Part shown: one piece after another, positions 4,603 through 6,476 of the stretch
How the letters are laid out: every line of letters begins with the position of its first letter
Numbering within the stretch: the first letter of the stretch is position 1
From: Planctomycetaceae bacterium
GTDB lineage: Bacteria; Planctomycetota; Planctomycetia; Pirellulales; Pirellulaceae
Direction: 5' to 3'
DNA length: 6,476 nucleotides
NCBI GenBank assembly: GCA_005773145.1
Contig: SXHS01000231.1
Location: 1 to 6,476 of the forward strand
Made by a program: the position numbers and the translations under genes
Notes under the pieces: model-generated
Seen by the model: only the letters and a program-made list of their open reading frames with translations
What the model was told of the DNA's origin: nothing
The model's database searches: none

Positions 4603-6135
4603 ATGAGCCCTACGAGCGACATTGAGTCGATGCTCTTTCTTGTTGTAGCGGTCTATGCGGTTGCCGTTGCATGCGCCGGATACGCCGTCAGGCGATTCGC
4701 GGCGCTACGTGTGCACTACCAACAGGTCTTGGCCCGTTGTGGGCTGTCCGGACGTGCAGTTGCCGAGCGATTGCTGGCGAGCTGCGGGCTCGGCGAGGTA
4801 GTTGTTACGCAAGATGCCATGGTCGATCAGTATGACTTCCGGCGGCGAGTTGTCCAATTGCGAAGTGACTCCGCTGCGTCGGCTTCCGTAGCATCCGTGG
4901 CGACGGCAGCCCACGAAGTGGGGCATGCCTGCCAATTCGCCGAGCAATTTTGGGCGGCGCGGGCAACCCGTTGGATGTCGTGGCTGCTTCGGGCGATGCT
5001 CATCTCAATCCCAGCCATACTGGTTTGGGGGGTTGTGGAAGGGGCATTTTTCACGTGCTTATCGGTCGCGATATTGGTGGTTGGTGCTGCTATGGCTGTT
5101 CTTCTGCCGATCGTACTGGTCCTGGAATGTGATGCCACGCGACGTGGTCAACAACTTCTGCGTGACCAACAGCTTGTCGTCGAGGAAGAATGGAGTGGAG
5201 TGCAACGCCTACTTCGCGCTGGATTTCTGACTTACGTTGTGTACTTGGTGGGCGCGCTGATGCTGTTGGCAGGTGCGTTCGTTCTTTTGCCTTGTGTGAC
5301 AATGTCGCCTGATACGGTGTTCATGCCTCCCTCTGACGTGCGACCCGTGCCCGTCGAGCTTCCGCCGCAACGGCCGGGCGATGTGCTGGGGCACCCGATT
5401 GCGGCAGGGGATTCGCTGCTGTTGGATTTGGTCTTGGGCTTCATCGGACCCGTCAGTCTCATGGCGAGCCTGTGGTGGGTTCTATCGAGAGCGAATCGTC
5501 GGTCGAGGCCGAACGAGGATCAGTTGTCGGCGGAGCAAGTTCAGTTGGGCATGTTGCAATTCCGCCGAGCGAATTGGGAGGCGGCGCTGGCCCACTTCGA
5601 GAAGGCCGTCACCATCCAGCCCCGCTCGGCCAACGCCTGGTACCATTGTGCGTTGGTGTATGTGATAAGAGACGACATGCCCCAGGCAGGAGCCAGGTTG
5701 GAACGGCTCTTTGCACTGCCGCCATCCGCCACGGAGGCGATCCGAGCGACGTCCGATCTCTGGGTTCTGCGCGGTGGCTACCGCTTATGGACGAACGACC
5801 TCGAGGGGGCGGTGGCTGACTTTGACGCAGCGGTGGCGAGACCCGATGCACCGGCCCATGCGTGGCGGGATCGTGGGCTGGCATGGTTGCAGCTTGGGCA
5901 GCCTGAACGCGCCTTGGTGGATTTCGACGAGGCAATTCAGCGTGACCGTTCGGACGCAATAGCGTACAACAATCGTGGCGTGGCCCTGGCGAAGCTTGGC
6001 GAAGTCGGTAAAGCAGGAGACGATTTCCGACGGGCGATTCTCATCGCGCCCGAATTCGTGAATCCGCGGGAGCATCTGGCGCGACTGCCCGTGATTTCCG
6101 AGTCGCCCGAGCCACATGAGATTTTCGCTGGCTAA
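4603..6135 (+). CDS. YugP-type zinc-dependent membrane peptidase fused to TPR repeats
   Basis: This encodes 510 residues. The first ~230 match the plan of the neutral zinc metallopeptidase family of B. subtilis YugP (Pfam Zn_peptidase_2): an N-terminal membrane helix (10-29), GLSGRAVAERLLASCGL (47-63), DQYD (75-78), the zinc motif HEVGH at 104-108 with catalytic Glu105, and a likely third ligand Glu175 in LECDATRR. Further hydrophobic helices lie at about 127-145, 150-174 and 207-231, with another at 271-295. YugP-like proteins as I recall them have DHYD where this has DQYD, and are only about 230 residues long. Here a linker rich in Pro (240-265) and about 200 residues of TPR repeats follow (units near 308-341, 342-375, 383-414, 416-449 and 450-483, for example AWYHCALVYV, AYNNRGVALAKLGE). 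The TPRs probably lie on the cytoplasmic side and recruit partners or substrates. The start has GAGG 6 bases upstream. The natural substrate is unknown. It is separated from the PEP-CTERM genes by 309 bp and may be independent. Confidence 0.87.
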   Translation: MSPTSDIESMLFLVVAVYAVAVACAGYAVRRFAALRVHYQQVLARCGLSGRAVAERLLASCGLGEVVVTQDAMVDQYDFRRRVVQLRSDSAASASVASVATAAHEVGHACQFAEQFWAARATRWMSWLLRAMLISIPAILVWGVVEGAFFTCLSVAILVVGAAMAVLLPIVLVLECDATRRGQQLLRDQQLVVEEEWSGVQRLLRAGFLTYVVYLVGALMLLAGAFVLLPCVTMSPDTVFMPPSDVRPVPVELPPQRPGDVLGHPIAAGDSLLLDLVLGFIGPVSLMASLWWVLSRANRRSRPNEDQLSAEQVQLGMLQFRRANWEAALAHFEKAVTIQPRSANAWYHCALVYVIRDDMPQAGARLERLFALPPSATEAIRATSDLWVLRGGYRLWTNDLEGAVADFDAAVARPDAPAHAWRDRGLAWLQLGQPERALVDFDEAIQRDRSDAIAYNNRGVALAKLGEVGKAGDDFRRAILIAPEFVNPREHLARLPVISESPEPHEIFAG

Positions 6136-6441
6136 CCGCAATCTCTTCCGGCTCATGATCCCGGCAGAGGCAACGCCGTGACGGATTTTTGCCGGGAAAA
6201 TGGTGGGTTTTCTCGTTCCCAGGCGGCGCCTGGTACGTGTTTAGCCTGCTGGTATTGCGGAAGTTTTAGTGGCCAAACAATCACCAAGGGGCACCGGACT
6301 CATCAGCCGGAGGGCGCTAGAATCGCGAACCGGAAATCCTGTTCCACTAGAAAGAGTAGTCTCCCCTGTATTGTATCAGCGACAATGGCACAGGGAATAA
6401 GTTAGACTAGTCGGTCTCGCCCCTTGAGAAGGAGAGATCGG
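6136..6441. other. Intergenic region after the peptidase-TPR gene
   Basis: These 306 bases begin with a dispersed repeat (6169-6233) and end with the ribosome-binding site of the next gene. An open frame at 6178-6405 starts inside the repeat and encodes a Ser/Cys-rich peptide without recognisable features; I do not call it a gene. No T-tailed terminator hairpin was found after 6135, and no confident -35/-10 pair before 6442. Confidence 0.5.
6169..6233 (+). repeat. Dispersed repeat, GCCGTGACGGATTTT + CGTTCCCAGGC type (copy B)
   Basis: This is the partner of 1093-1145 in the same orientation. Block one (6169-6189) matches at 20 of 21 positions. Block two, CGTTCCCAGGC (6214-6224), is identical. 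The hairpin at the right end is stronger here: CCAGGC (6219-6224), GGC loop, GCCTGG (6228-6233). The 24 bases between blocks include GAAAA...TTTTC, a small inverted pair missing from copy A. The two copies bracket the PEP-CTERM and peptidase genes about 5.1 kb apart. Confidence 0.7.
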
Positions 6442-6476
6442 ATGACGAAGTCACGTAAAGCGCGTCGCGTTTGGAG
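6442..6476 (+). CDS. Start of an unidentified gene, truncated by window edge
   Basis: An ATG at 6442 follows an excellent Shine-Dalgarno, AAGGAG at 6429-6434, seven bases upstream. Only 11 codons are visible: MTKSRKARRVW. The run of Lys and Arg could be the n-region of a signal peptide or a cytoplasmic N-terminus. Nothing more can be said about its function; the ribosome-binding site is the main reason for calling it a gene. Confidence 0.6.
   Translation, partial: MTKSRKARRVW

Noticed and set aside
6178..6405. 75-codon plus-strand open frame after the peptidase gene
   Set aside because: Starts within a dispersed repeat and its translation has no recognisable features or ribosome-binding site.

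Overview
The window looks like chromosomal DNA of a planctomycete, most likely of the Pirellula/Rhodopirellula/Lacipirellula type. The evidence is three consecutive secreted proteins with C-terminal PEP-CTERM sorting signals (VPEP, then a hydrophobic stretch, then an Arg cluster), a moderately high GC content, and intergenic repeat families of the kind I associate with planctomycete genomes (GGCTTCCAGCCTGTG-type, CGTTCCCAGGC-type and CACGGGCGG hairpins). The assignment is inferred from sequence style; no rRNA or marker gene is present.

Layout: 1-772 (minus) is the 5' part of a sugar-phosphate nucleotidyltransferase that runs off the left edge. A 549-bp divergent intergenic region (773-1321) follows. 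It holds several short repeats and, at 1169-1223, four exact 11-bp-spaced TTCAY units followed by a -10-like box, an arrangement resembling a PhoB/PhoP box. Three plus-strand PEP-CTERM genes come next (1322-2167, 2266-3063, 3331-4293). They do not obviously resemble each other outside the sorting signal. The end of the second runs into a repeat that also occurs upstream of the first. After a 309-bp gap comes a 510-aa membrane protein (4603-6135) joining a YugP-type zinc peptidase (HEVGH) to C-terminal TPR repeats. A 306-bp gap with another CGTTCCCAGGC-type repeat follows, then the first 11 codons of another gene (6442 onward) behind a strong Shine-Dalgarno sequence.

How the genes may work together: the PEP-CTERM proteins are presumably exported by Sec and processed by an exosortase encoded elsewhere. 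The nucleotidyltransferase would supply activated sugars for polysaccharide, but its link to the PEP-CTERM genes is only proximity. The peptidase-TPR protein has its own upstream gap and ribosome-binding site and need not share their regulation. No tRNA, rRNA, CRISPR array, transposase or convincing rho-independent terminator was seen. The most notable points are the Pho-box-like array, the peptidase-TPR fusion and the dispersed repeats.
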